NCBI GenBank assembly: GCA_001953115.1
Contig: LSSL01003887.1
Span: 1-28,545 of the forward strand
Direction: 5' to 3'
Length of the DNA: 28,545 nucleotides
Source: Smittium mucronatum
Taxonomy: Eukaryota > Kickxellomycota > Harpellomycetes > Harpellales > Legeriomycetaceae
Shown here one piece after another: positions 13,901-23,897 of the stretch; position 1 is the stretch's first letter; every line of letters starts with the position of its first letter. The position numbers and the translations under genes were made by a program. Under the pieces are notes generated by a model. It was not told the origin of the DNA and made no database searches. It worked only from the letters and a program-made list of their open reading frames with translations.

Positions 13901-16900
13901 TATTTTCACTAAATATAACCCTCCATGAATTATATCCCTGATATTATTATTTTCAATTCATATAAATGATATTTTTTTTGACAATTTTAGCTACTAAAAC
14001 CTGAATATATAAAAAAATCTAAACTTGTGATTAAAAAAATATTATAGATATATTATATTCTGCTCAGTTAAAAAGTTGAAATTTTCAACTAAAAAACATA
14101 AAGATATCAGCCATTTGATGATTTTTACAGCTTTTCATATAAATAAAAATAAAAATATGCCGTTATATAGTATATAGCTTTTAATCTGATAGATTTTTGT
14201 TTAAATTTGTGTTTTTTTAAAGTTAAAAATCTTTCCAGAATATCATTTTGGGAAATTCAAGTCTATATAGAAAAATTAGGGGCCCCATACTTATCTATAG
14301 TTATAACATAATTATTAAGAAAAAAATACTTATCAATCTCTAAAATTAATAAAAAAATTCCAAGTAATTCCAATTAATCGTGTATTCTGTTGATTAATAT
14401 AAATCATTAATCTAGAAAAAAAAGTTTTGAAACTTTCAATAACTAATTTTTTCCAAATTTTTTTAAAAAAATCAGGTTTAGAAAATATTTTAAATAATTA
14501 TAAATAATTGAAAATAATCATAAATATATATTCTAAAAAAAAATTCTCAACCTACTACTAATTTATAACATTAATATAAAAAATCCTGAATAAAATCGGG
14601 GTTTTAAACATAAAGCCACGTTTATACAGATAAATTTATAATACTTGGCGTTATATGAAATCATTAATATAATTACAATGTTAATTTTTTTTTACTCTTA
14701 ATTATAATTATTACACCTAAAAAGAGCTAACAAAAAAGCTGTTAAATGAATATCGAGTTTTCTTTAATATTATTTAGTTTCAGTAAAAAAAAATAAAGTC
14801 TCTTGAAATTAATTGAAGTTTAGAATAGGTAATAATTTGCCCATTAAAATTAAGCTCAATTATAAAAAATATAACAAATATGTAAAATATAATTAATCCT
14901 TGTTACAATAATCTAATAACTTTTTTGGCGTGTATAAAGCCAAAAAAAAACAGCTCGGTTTCAAATAGGTAATTTCTAAAATCTAATTGGCAAAAAAATC
15001 CCAAAATAGCTTCAAATTTATAATGAAAAAACATTAGAAATCGTCTAATGATTATTTTTAAGTAAAAAATCCAATAAAAATAGTTATAATAGAGTTATAA
15101 ACAAGATATTTTTCGTAATTTTATCTTTATCTGGATGATGATACCCATTGAATTATATAAATTTAAATTTAAATAAAGCCTATAGGAGCTTTAAGTTATT
15201 TGGTTATATATTGTTGAAAAAATTCATAAATTCAATTATTTTTTTAATAATTTTTGATTTTTATTCCAAAAAAATTCTTAATATTAATAAATTTACCAAA
15301 AAATATACGTTGAAATTGATGGATTCCAAGATAAATAACTTATATATTTGGGTGTTTTGAAAAAAGATATTTATCTTATATAATATTCTTAAAAAGTTTT
15401 AAAATTAATTTTAAAAAAATCCGAAAGTAAATTTACTTAAATTTATTAAAATTCGATTTATCTCACTTAATTTCAAACATGGATTTTTTTCAGTTGCTAT
15501 AAAATTGATTTGATTAAACGTTAGTTAATTGGATTTTTTTTCAAAAAAATTCGTTTAGTTTGTCTTTAACAGTATAAAATCAACAAAAAACCAACTAAAT
15601 ACTCTTAATAAACAAAAGAATTGGTTAAATCCCAAATATTAACTCAAGATGCATAAAATTATAAATAAAGGGATAAAAAAAATGTGAAGCTCTAAAAACT
15701 ACTTCTTTGTTGATTTTTTTTGAAATATACAAATTTTTTCGTTTTTATAAATATGAAAAAAATTATCAAAAGTTAGTGTGTTAAAGTCTAAAATATAACT
15801 TTTACCGGATTAGAGAGTGTTTACATATTTTTTTCAATTTTTTTTAAAGAATTTATAAACATGTTTTTCAGAATTTTTTTTAAAAAAATGGTATAAGACC
15901 ACAAAACCCGGGAAAATATACAACTTTGGTACAAGAAAATTTTCTTTAAAAAAATATTGTTAAAAATCGAATATGTAAGATATTGTTTAAAAAAAAAAAA
16001 ATTTAAAAAAAGGAAATAAACATAAAATATATAAAAAGAATTAATTTGATTTTTATTAAAATATAATTTTTTTCTTCATTATATTTTTTACACTCTATCA
16101 AGGTTTTAAATTAAAACATGTTAGATTATAAATTTTAATAGCTTTTTATGATGGGTCAAAATTTCATATATTACTAAATCCACTTTCATAAATATTATAA
16201 TTCTATTTTTGAAAAAACATAATATTTCGTTTTAATTATGCTTTAAGGTAGTAATCTTCGTGGTTAAAATAAAATAAATACACAAATATTGCGGGAGAAA
16301 AAAAAAAACATTACTCTTAATATATTTTTTATTTTGCTTGAAAATATAATCCTAAAAAATAACATATTATCTTATTAAGACTATTACATGTTTGAAAATA
16401 ATAAAAAAGAAAGCGTTTTTGATGATATGTTTATTTAAATTTTATAACGTAAAGTACAGCAAATTTTTGTATAAAATTAGGCTTTACACATATATTTTAA
16501 CCATTCCAAAAAATAATTTTTATTCTAGAAAAATTATATTAGTGTTAAAAAAATTGTAAAAAAAAACTTTTTTATTAAATAATAATGAAAATATTTGAAG
16601 AAAACTCAGTTTTTTAATATATATTTTTTGATTTGATGAGTTTAGAAATTGGAAGACATCAAGATTTGGTTATATAAACCTCCAATTTTTTTTTGTTTTA
16701 TTAAATCATAGTTAAAAGTCGACGCTTTAAGAATCAAGGTTATATATTTTAGTTTAGATATTACAAAACTATAATTAACATAATTTTATTTTATTATTTA
16801 AAAAAAGGCAATTTTAAACTAATATTTTATATGTGAAATGAAAATATTTTTACAGTTAAAACTCCAAGTTATTTAAAATAGAAAATTTAAATAATTTATT

Positions 16901-17005
16901 GTGCTAAGAATATTTTATGGAAAGTATATTCATTTGAAACCGAGTTTTTAAAAAAATTTAGTATGGATTAATTTGCAGAATATTATACAAGTAAGTTTGA
17001 ATTTT

Positions 17006-17035
17006 GGGAGGAGAAACGGGAGGGGGATTTGGAGG
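17006..17035 (+). other. G-rich cluster in AT-rich DNA (possible G-quadruplex)
   Basis: Within 30 bases there are runs GGG (17006), GG (17010), GGG (17018), GGGGG (17022), GG (17031) and GG (17034) on the plus strand, in surroundings that almost lack G runs. It can satisfy a two-tetrad G4 pattern. No structure or role is proven. Confidence 0.35.
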
Positions 17036-17214
17036 TATGAAAAATCATAGTAATGAAATTGTTATATAATAAAACTCGAAAAAAACCCGAAAAATAAAAA
17101 TATTTGCTGGTTTTAATAAGCTCAAATATTTCTATTTAAATAGTTTAAATGAAATTTAAATTTTACTCTAATCAATATTTTTCAAAATATATGATGTACT
17201 ATTCCAAATATATG

Positions 17215-17229
17215 TATATATATATATAT
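17215..17229. repeat. (TA)n microsatellite
   Basis: Alternating A/T tract of about 15 bp preceded by a TATATG variant. Confidence 0.8.
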
Positions 17230-17626
17230 TCTATGATACGAATTGTTACAACGAATAAAAATAAATTATAGCAATTTTTTTATAATGAAAATAACATATT
17301 AAAGCTTTAAAAAGAGGGTAAAAAAATATTTAAAATATGTTTAGGATGAAAAAAATTTAAATTAAAAATTTAAGAATTGCGTATTATTTTCAGTTTGGTA
17401 AAAACTCTTGTAAATTGTAAGAACAAAATTTACTGGACTTAGGAAGGGTGGATGTATAATTAAATTATTTTTTAATCTAAAAGCAATAAAAAAAAAACTA
17501 AAAATATATGTATGTGATTTATATAATTATTTTTTATTGGGGATTTAATTCAAATAATTTTTTTTAGTGTATAAAATATTAATAAAACCAACATATCGGT
17601 AAGTATTAATTATTTTAAAATTGGAT

Positions 17627-17635
17627 GGGGGGGGG
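17627..17635 (+). repeat. Poly-G tract (9 G)
   Basis: Nine consecutive G residues followed by TGG, in otherwise AT-rich DNA. Confidence 0.9.
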
Positions 17636-17805
17636 TGGTTCACGAAATTATTATAGCAGATATAATATCGGTTTAAAAGGCAGTTTTTAAACATAAATAC
17701 AAATATTACGTAAAATGGGTATATTTGATTGTAAGATAATTGATTTAGGGCTAGTTTTTAAAAATAAATGAATAATTTCCTATTAATTTCAGACAATATA
17801 TTGGG

Positions 17806-17838
17806 AGTTTCCCTTTTTTATTTGATAAAGGGGAAACT
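17806..17838. repeat. Inverted repeat (hairpin-forming)
   Basis: AGTTTCCC at 17806-17813 pairs perfectly with GGGAAACT at 17831-17838; the stem extends inward (CTTT with AAAG) past a single bulged G. No flanking gene is clear, so a terminator role cannot be claimed. Confidence 0.6.
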
Positions 17839-19026
17839 TATAATTAAAATGGAATTTTCAGAATTTTTTTTTTTTCAAACTCTAAAAAAATGGAAATAGA
17901 GTTGTTTTGGGGAATTTAATTTTTGGTAAATAGACACAATTATTATTTTTAAAAAAACAGTTTAAAATATTATAGATGAACGACGGGAATAAAAAAAAAA
18001 AAAAAAGGCTAGAATCAATAAAAGTATTTAAGGGTATTAAACACAACTCAATTTTTGGATTTATTTTTTGCAACGGGTTTTTGAATTGAAACAGGACTAA
18101 AAATAAATAAAAAAGATGAAAGTGTTGGTGGATTATAAATTTCAATATAGTTGATGAAATAGAGTCGTTGGTGTTTTCCAAAAACCAAAATTTAAACATT
18201 TTTAGCCCACCGGGTCCAAATTTAAGCCTCACTATTATTTGCTCAAATTAAACCTTTCAATTGGTCTAACTTCTTGATTCATACAATAGTATACAAATAA
18301 TATTAGTCTAATGAAAACATTGAGCGAAGAGTGAAAGCCATTTTTTGTGCCATTGCCCCTGAAAGGGTTAAACAAAAAATAATAATTTTTTACCCAAACA
18401 AATCATGGGATGAGTTAGGGGTAAAAGAAAGGTTAAAGATTTTTAAATAATTGTTCACAAGAAAATATAAATAAAACTTTTAATGGCCATCTATATTATT
18501 ATAAGAACCATTGGAACATAAAAGAAAATATACTGGCGTATAAAAAGCATTCTATTGATTGGGCGGTTTAATTTAAAAAATAAAATAAAAAGTTGACACC
18601 CATTTCGCAGAAATATTTAACAAATAAATAATAGAATAGGTTGGGATTTCGTCCACTTGAGGAACCGAGATTAATAAAAGAGACGGATGCAGTGGATGGA
18701 TGGGATATTTATCATTGAAAAATAGTGCTAATACATTCGAAATTGGGCATATAAAAACTCTTGATTAAAATGTAAGTGGATTAGTAAAAACATCTGTTTA
18801 TAACAAATATGCCTAATCCTAATTATTTAGTAGAAAAAAAATCAAACGAGATGTATAGTAGGCAATTTTAGAAATAGGAGAACTGCTTTGCAACCAAAAC
18901 AGAAAAAAAAACATAGATGGTATTTTGGGTGTCAGGACTTTGCGCCTAATCTTTCTTGCAATTATTTCCAACTAATACTTTAATTGCGAATAAAAGCGCA
19001 TTTTCTTGAAAAGTGTCAATTTAACC

Positions 19027-19042
19027 CCTTCGGGGCCGAAGG
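19027..19042. repeat. GC-rich interrupted palindrome
   Basis: CCTTCGG at 19027-19033 and CCGAAGG at 19036-19042 are perfect reverse complements separated by GG. This suits a dimeric protein-binding site more than a hairpin, because the loop would be only 2 bases. It lies about 920 bp upstream of TIM23. Confidence 0.5.
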
Positions 19043-19176
19043 TACAAAAATAGCCCTCTACATTCAATCAATAGTAGCAGTTTATTAGCAGATCGAATTT
19101 ATCATTGGATTAATACTTGGCGTCTTCAAATAAAAAATGCAGAAAGTTCACAAAATAAAATTCCATGCATTTTTTT

Positions 19177-19189
19177 GGGGGGGGGGGGG
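19177..19189 (+). repeat. Poly-G tract (13 G)
   Basis: Thirteen consecutive G residues preceded by a T tract. A homopolymer of this length is also a likely spot for sequencing length error. Confidence 0.9.
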
Positions 19190-19962
19190 AAGGGATAGGA
19201 AAGGGGACAAAGCTTTGCGAGCTTTTTATATAATTTCAAGTGGCCAAAAAATATGGGATAATGAAAAAGTGGATCAGTTGGTGGTAGGCGATTAGTCCTG
19301 CCACCAATAAATTTCAAAGCCATTTCCGTCCCGAATAAAGGAACTAATAAAATGAGGAATTTCTGGGCGGAGATAAATAGTAGGTATAATATGCAATGAA
19401 AATACAGAATGGTGGATCTTGATAAACAATATAAACGTCTATTGGATGATCAATAGATAGCAGTTGTAAATAGGAGGAGCGCAGCCAACGAATAGAATTT
19501 TATAGCGAATGGGGAAATGTTTGTCTACAGCGAATGGAATTACCCTTTCAGGCAATAAGGTGGGAGTTTTGGCAAAGTTTTTATCTATACTTTTGGCTCT
19601 AAAATGGAATCAAGAAATTTTTGCCGTGAAATCCCAAAAGACAAAAAAAAAATAAAGCCGAGTTTTCGAATTAGACAGCTAAAGTGATAATTTAATAGAT
19701 ACTTTATTCTATTTTTTGCAAGCAGTTTCTTATAGGGGGGATTTTTCTCAGCTGAGGCTATTAATATTCCAACTCGACGGATTCCAAGTACTTTTCTTCA
19801 TTTTGAATTTTTGCACTCGTATTCTGACTTGCAGCTTTTTTAAAGCATTCCTACCTTTTGATCCGTTTTTTTGAATTCTTAATATTCCTTTTCTGGATTC
19901 TTTCATCTTTATACAAAAAATTAATTTATTTAGAAATTTAAACTGAAAGAACATATTGGAGA

Positions 19963-20688
19963 ATGTCTATTTTTAATCCGTACTCGCGATCTGCTAATCA
20001 GCCTCAGCAGAGCCCCGATTTCGTATCAGACACGAAAGCCGAACTAGACAACCAATCTGTGTCTGGATTGTCTTATGGGGCTGGGGAGAGCGACACTTCA
20101 CTTGAAACCTTGATGGGAGGCGGAGTAAGCGATTTCCTTAGCCAGGTTAATCTCGATGAAGGCTCGGCTGGATTCAGCAAACTTACTCCTTTGAATTCCG
20201 GAATCGAGTATTTGAGTCTGGGCGATGGGACTGTGAGTGGAGGATCTGCTCTGCCTTCTCGCGGTTGGAGCGATGATTTGTGTTACGGGACTGGAACTTT
20301 GTACCTTTCCGGACTGGCTATCGGTGGAGCTTGGGGGTTCGTTTCTGGGGCCCGTACTCCTGCCAAAAACTTCAAGATTAAATTCAACGGAATCCTTAAC
20401 AATATGACGAGAAGAGGCCCCTTTTTGGGAAATTCGCTTGGTGTTCTGGGTCTGTACTACAACTCTTTGTACGCCATTATAGGTAAAATCCGTGACGATA
20501 CCAAAGATTTCTATACCAGCATTTACGCTGCCGGCACAACCGGGCTTATTTTCAGATCCACCAAGGGTTTCAAAAGCGCCATAGTTGCCTCCATTGCATT
20601 TTCTGGTCTTATGGGTGTCTACCAGTTCGTCATGAACAGAGATAGCATTCCCGAATTTAACTTAAAAACGATCAAGCAGTCAGCCTAA
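19963..20688 (+). CDS. TIM23: Mitochondrial import inner membrane translocase subunit Tim23
   Basis: Channel-forming subunit of the TIM23 presequence translocase in the mitochondrial inner membrane; it passes matrix and some inner-membrane precursors from the TOM complex to the import motor. The 241-aa frame is intact and intronless. Residues 1-100 form the polar intermembrane-space domain expected to bind presequences and Tim50. Residues 101-225 are the Tim17/Tim22/Tim23 domain: RGWSDDLCYGTGTLYLSG at the start of TM1 (about 108-128), the conserved loop N..TRRGPFLGNSLGVL leading into TM2 (about 153-172), TM3 (about 184-200) and TM4 (about 205-222), with many small Gly/Ala residues. The start at 19963 is the first Met of the frame and has an A-rich context. 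CTG codons fall at conserved Leu positions (SGLAIGG, VLGLYYN), so the standard code applies. GC and codon use are much higher than in the surroundings. Convergent with the MATH gene. Confidence 0.96.
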   Translation: MSIFNPYSRSANQPQQSPDFVSDTKAELDNQSVSGLSYGAGESDTSLETLMGGGVSDFLSQVNLDEGSAGFSKLTPLNSGIEYLSLGDGTVSGGSALPSRGWSDDLCYGTGTLYLSGLAIGGAWGFVSGARTPAKNFKIKFNGILNNMTRRGPFLGNSLGVLGLYYNSLYAIIGKIRDDTKDFYTSIYAAGTTGLIFRSTKGFKSAIVASIAFSGLMGVYQFVMNRDSIPEFNLKTIKQSA

Positions 20689-21078
20689 CTTCGATTCTTT
20701 GTGACTTTTCTTTTCCCCTCTAGAGATACTTTTTTTCAGCAAGCTTTCCCCTCCCCTCCCCTCTCCCTTCAAATTACTTGTTTATCGACAACTTTTTTAC
20801 ATATACTTGAGGCAAATTTTGGCCCATCCAGAATATAATCACAAAAAAAAGAAGAAAAATTATATTTTGGGTGTGGTAAACAGTCTTGTAATTAAATAAA
20901 AGAATAATAAAATAGTTTTCTAGTTTGTGAGTTCAATAATGGAGGTAATAATAAAGATAATGAAATAAGGTCATCTATTAGAGAAAAAGATGTGTGCTGG
21001 AGAGTGTTCTCTCTAAAGTCTAGCGATATTCTGGCGAGTTTAGTTGTAAACAGTTAATAGCGATTCCATCGACAATAC
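20689..21078. other. Convergent intergenic spacer between TIM23 and the MATH gene
   Basis: Contains a C/T-rich tract at about 20727-20770 (TCCCCTCCCCTCCCC-like) shortly after the TIM23 stop. An AATAAA at 20895-20900 is a candidate TIM23 poly(A) signal. No conserved ORF was seen. It should hold the 3' UTRs of both genes. Confidence 0.5.
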
Positions 21079-22746
21079 CTACTGATTTGTTGGGGCTGGT
21101 GATTTTTTGTCCTTCACTGAGGCTGCTTTTGATCCTTTTAAACTTTAAAAAAACATTGATTTAATAAATTTTAAATAATAATTAAATTCTCTCCCTAAGC
21201 AATGCATTTTTGAGGTATAAAAAAGAATAGGTAAAGACTTTCCAAAGAATATCCTTTTTGGCGTACAAAAAGAAATGTTCTGGAAGATAAAGAAGAAGGA
21301 TAAGGAAGGTTACCTTGAAGGCATCCCAGTGGGATTTTTAATGACCTTTACAAAGGCACTGATAACGCATTCACCGTTTTCAATTATAGGCCTTTCTTCG
21401 CCAAAAGAAGGGTTAATTAGTTCGGACAGTTTCATGAACCGGGTGAATCCCCAGTTGGGATCGTTTTTGTTGAAGCAATGGAATGCTGAGCCTTGAGTGT
21501 TAACGGTGGGGTCCGTAGAGTTGGCTATTGATAGTACAAATTGAGCAATTGCCTGCCATCCGTCAGGCGCTTCTTTTGCGTTGGCGTATTCCAGAAACAG
21601 GGATACTATTTCCGCGTGAGAACTGCCAAATGGGCGCAATAGAACTCTCCTAAGTAAAAATCAATTATTTTTTTTTTGTAAAAAAGAGGTTGGTAAATAA
21701 AAAGAAGGAAATGGATTATATAAAAGTATATCCTTTAAACAAAGAAGTAGTAATGTACTAAAAGAGATTTGGGAAATAAAAGGGATGGTAACGTACCAAG
21801 TGTGGCCACCACAACTAAAAGTGTCGCTAACTACTCTTTTTTCAAGGGAATCCCAATTTTGGATTTTCCAGTGGAAAGCTTTAAATTCAGCAACGATATC
21901 TTCCATGTGGGAATCAGAGTATTTTACTTCATCAAACACACTGATTCGAGAGTCTTCCTCCAAATCCTCGGGCTTGGAATTATCATTGGCGACAGAGGCC
22001 GGATTTGGGTTGATGAAGACTTGAGGAACGGCATTTGGGTTATTGATAAGATCTTCAGGGATGGCAGTTGGAGGTCGAGAGCGGCTATTTTTGGTTTGAA
22101 TTCCAGGCAGATTGGAAGTAGGAGGATTGGGAAAAGAGTTTGTAAAGATGTTTTTGCCTATAGGAGATTCAAGGTCGTTTTTATCATTGTTTTTCAGCAA
22201 GCCAGAGAGAAGGGCCTGTTGGGATTGTGGGGAGGAGGAAGAAAAAAGATTATTATTGACAGCCAGGTTGGGGTTTGGTATAAGAGAGGGATAGATGTTG
22301 TGGGGTAGAGATTGGGAATTAGATCCCTGATTTTGGAGAGACAGTTGAGAAGAAATAAGCTCTACAAGCTGGTTAACGGAGCCCTGAAGGTTCTGAAACT
22401 CGGACTTTGTAACAAAAGAAGCTTGGGGATTTTGGTACAGGGATTGAGTGGCAGAGTTGTGGTCTTCAGGCAGTTTTGATCTGGAATCTAGATTATCTCT
22501 GATAGAGCCAACGTAGTCCTGGTTAAGGGGATAAGACTGGATATAAGAAGGATGACTGGGGTTGTTCTGCATTGATAGATTGATGGGGGGATAGGTTCTA
22601 TAAGCATCCTGAAGAGCTCGTTGTTCTAAATCGGCCATTCGCCGGACTTCAGAAAGCTGCCTTAGTCTGTCGATGTAGCGCTGATATTCAACGGGATCAG
22701 AGAATTGAACGTTTGGATTAGCAGAGGTGGGCTTGTTTGAGGACAT
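21079..22746 (-). CDS. MATH-domain protein related to the N-terminus of Ubp15/USP7, no protease domain
   Basis: Spliced minus-strand gene; proposed exons 22746-21797, 21649-21314 and 21142-21079 give 449 aa. Residues 1-60 are polar and partly helical (EYQRYIDRLRQLSEVRR); 60-280 are disordered and rich in N, Q, S and P. Residues about 286-425 are a MATH/TRAF-like domain of the USP7 class: FHWKIQNWDSLEKR, then CGGHTWRVLLRPFG across intron 1, LEYANAKEAPDGWQAIAQF, NDPNWGFTRFMKLSEL, RPIIENGE and FVKVIKNPTG. In Ubp15/USP7 the peptidase C19 domain follows, but only about 20 basic residues follow here and TIM23 lies next, so no room exists for it. MATH domains bind substrate peptides; a role as adaptor or competitor is inference. 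Intron 1 is supported because splicing restores the domain exactly. Exon 3 is uncertain: without intron 2 the protein ends at TAA 21312-21310 (429 aa). Confidence 0.82.
21143..21313 (-). other. Possible intron 2 of the MATH gene (171 bp)
   Basis: Donor AG|GTAACC at 21313 lies directly before the read-through stop; acceptor TTTTTTTAAAG at 21143 follows a T tract. The enclosed DNA is AT-rich, while the proposed last exon (21142-21079) has coding-like composition and encodes a basic tail (LKGSKAASVKDKKSPAPTNQ) before TAG. A second acceptor at 21135 would open another frame. Neither acceptor is a canonical YAG. Confidence 0.45.
21650..21796 (-). other. Intron 1 of the MATH gene (147 bp)
   Basis: The donor TG|GTACGT at 21796 and acceptor TTACTTAG|G at 21650 split the Trp317 codon. 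Joining gives GGHTWRVLL, the expected USP7-type MATH sequence, whereas read-through gives a T/F/L-rich tail and a stop. TTACCAAC inside is a possible branch site. Confidence 0.88.
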
Positions 22747-22769
22747 TATGAATAATCGAAATAGCCTGG

Positions 22770-23032
22770 CTGCAAGAAATTTTTTTTTTTTATTCCGAGT
22801 CTCTGGTTAGTAAATTGAGAATTTAGAATCCGAAAAAAAAAAAAAAAGAAAGAGTATCTCTTTCAAAGTGTTGAGGAGGTTTGTGAAAGGTCAAACTAAA
22901 TTTAATAGAGAAAATAAAGATGAGAGAAGTGTGCTTTTTCGCTAATTTTTTTTGAATAGGGAATAGCATCCGAGCAGAAAACAAGAAATTTAGGGTAGAG
23001 AGGTGCTGTAATGTAATAAGAATATGAAGTAC
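22770..23032 (-). other. Probable 5'-UTR intron of the MATH gene (263 bp)
   Basis: On the minus strand a donor AAG|GTACTT (23032) is followed by a perfect TACTAAC branch site (22812-22806) and then TTTCTTGCAG (ending 22770), only 23 bases before the start codon at 22746. The upstream exon has no in-frame ATG that would extend the protein, so a leader intron is the simplest reading. Confidence 0.6.
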
Positions 23033-23530
23033 CTTGGATTGGGGAGATAAAAGACGAACCGAGCACGGAATGGGAAGGGAAAATAGAGGAAAGGAGCAAG
23101 AGATATTGAATAAGCAATAGAAGGAAAGGATAAATCGGGCGAGGGAGAGAAAAGAAGACACTAGGGGGTAGGGAGAAGAGAGTAGCAGACTAATACCCAA
23201 ACAGCAGGATCAATTGGCACGGCAATAAATAGAGGGCGGAAAAAAAGAGAGATGGTTGGATGTGTGGCAGAAAAGCGCCTGTGTGGATTATTTGGAGCCA
23301 ACACCCATTTACGCTTTGCCCTTTTTTCTTTCTTTCTTAATTTCTGAGTGTATTTTGTGTTTTTTGCAAACAGATGGCAAATGTGCGGTATTTTGGGGTT
23401 ACGTAAGACATAGATAATTCGACAAGAACGGGGCAGGGGGTGAATGTATTGGGGCAAGAGGGCAGAATGGATAACACCAGAGCGACCAAAACAGCCGGGA
23501 TTGAGAAAACAAATGCATGGCAATTAATAA
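23033..23530 (-). promoter_or_regulatory. Probable promoter and leader region of the MATH gene
   Basis: The minus strand is strongly pyrimidine-rich from about 23033 to 23165 (runs such as CTTTCCTCTATTTTCCCTTC), a composition often found just upstream of fungal transcription starts. The open frames seen here (125 and 120 codons) use no good ATG and have low-complexity content, so I regard them as chance. Confidence 0.35.
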
Positions 23531-23535
23531 AAATG

Positions 23536-23625
23536 GCAAATTCAAGACTAGTAGCAAATTCCCATTGATTGCAAAAATTAGCAAATACAAGAGCAGCAGC
23601 GAATTCCCATTGAGTGTAAAATTAG
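23536..23625. repeat. Tandem duplication, 45-bp period, 2 copies
   Basis: Copy 1 at 23536-23580 and copy 2 at 23581-23625 share GCAAAT.CAAGA, AATTCCCATTGA and TTAG blocks with several substitutions. Confidence 0.75.
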
Positions 23626-23775
23626 ACACATTGGCACAAAACAGAAGCCTATTTTCTCGTCAATCGCGGAATTAGCGATTGTTATGACACAATTATTGGA
23701 ATTTTCCGTTTTTAAAAAAAAAGACGCATATTTTGAGTATTTACCACTAATAAAAAAAGAATCGGATTTGAGGCT

Positions 23776-23897
23776 TTATGATGATTAACATCAAATTTTT
23801 GAGACTTTTTGATAATTAAAATCAAATTTTTGAAACTAAATGACAATTATTATCAAGAACAGGCGGGCTTCTGAAACTAAATGACAATATAAATCAA
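23776..23897. repeat. Degenerate tandem repeat, 31-bp period, about 3.5 copies
   Basis: Copies at 23776-23806 and 23807-23837 share ATCAAATTTTTGA.ACT. The third (23838-23878) carries a 10-base insertion and ends GAAACT. A fourth partial copy starts AAATGACAAT at 23879. Confidence 0.75.

Larger units (their letters stand above)
567..18240. other. AT-rich gene desert (about 17.7 kb)
   Basis: GC is about 15-20% by eye, against nearly 50% in the TIM23 gene. Stop codons are frequent in all six frames and the longest open frame is 116 codons. Homopolymer A/T runs, TA tracts and small AT inverted repeats are everywhere; no long direct repeats, transposase, reverse transcriptase or RNA gene was recognised. 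Slightly GC-richer islands of 100-200 bp occur near 3.26-3.40, 4.38-4.57, 8.14-8.29 and 9.06-9.24 kb. The region could be a regional AT-rich centromere core, subtelomeric or heterochromatic DNA, or simply a long intergenic space of an AT-rich genome; sequence alone cannot decide. Confidence 0.8.
18241..19962. other. Region upstream of TIM23 without a recognised gene
   Basis: GC rises here compared with the desert. It contains the GC-rich palindrome at 19027-19042 and a 13-G tract at 19177-19189. The short minus-strand frames of 65-68 codons give low-complexity, unrecognisable peptides. The last 200 bp should hold the TIM23 promoter and 5' leader. A TCTGACTTGCAG stretch ending at 19834 looks like a branch site and acceptor and could end a small leader intron. 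Confidence 0.5.

Noticed and set aside
15148..15360. 70-codon ORF, and similar 60-80 codon frames at 2995-3237, 5585-5794, 7064-7255 and 7386-7604
   Set aside because: Composition is what AT-rich random sequence gives (I, N, K, L, F, Y); no motif seen.
17882..18232. 116-codon minus-strand ORF
   Set aside because: Phe/Leu/Lys/Asn-rich peptide driven by A/T tracts, with a homopolymer run inside; no domain seen. Probably chance in AT-rich DNA.
21769..22308. 179-codon plus-strand ORF (and 73-, 79- and 60-codon frames) opposite the MATH gene
   Set aside because: Antisense shadow of the MATH exons; it lacks domain features, while the minus strand encodes a clear conserved domain.
22823..23523. 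Minus-strand ORFs of 125, 120, 76 and 71 codons
   Set aside because: Pyrimidine-rich leader/promoter DNA giving S/L/F/P-rich peptides, mostly without an ATG; part lies inside the proposed leader intron.
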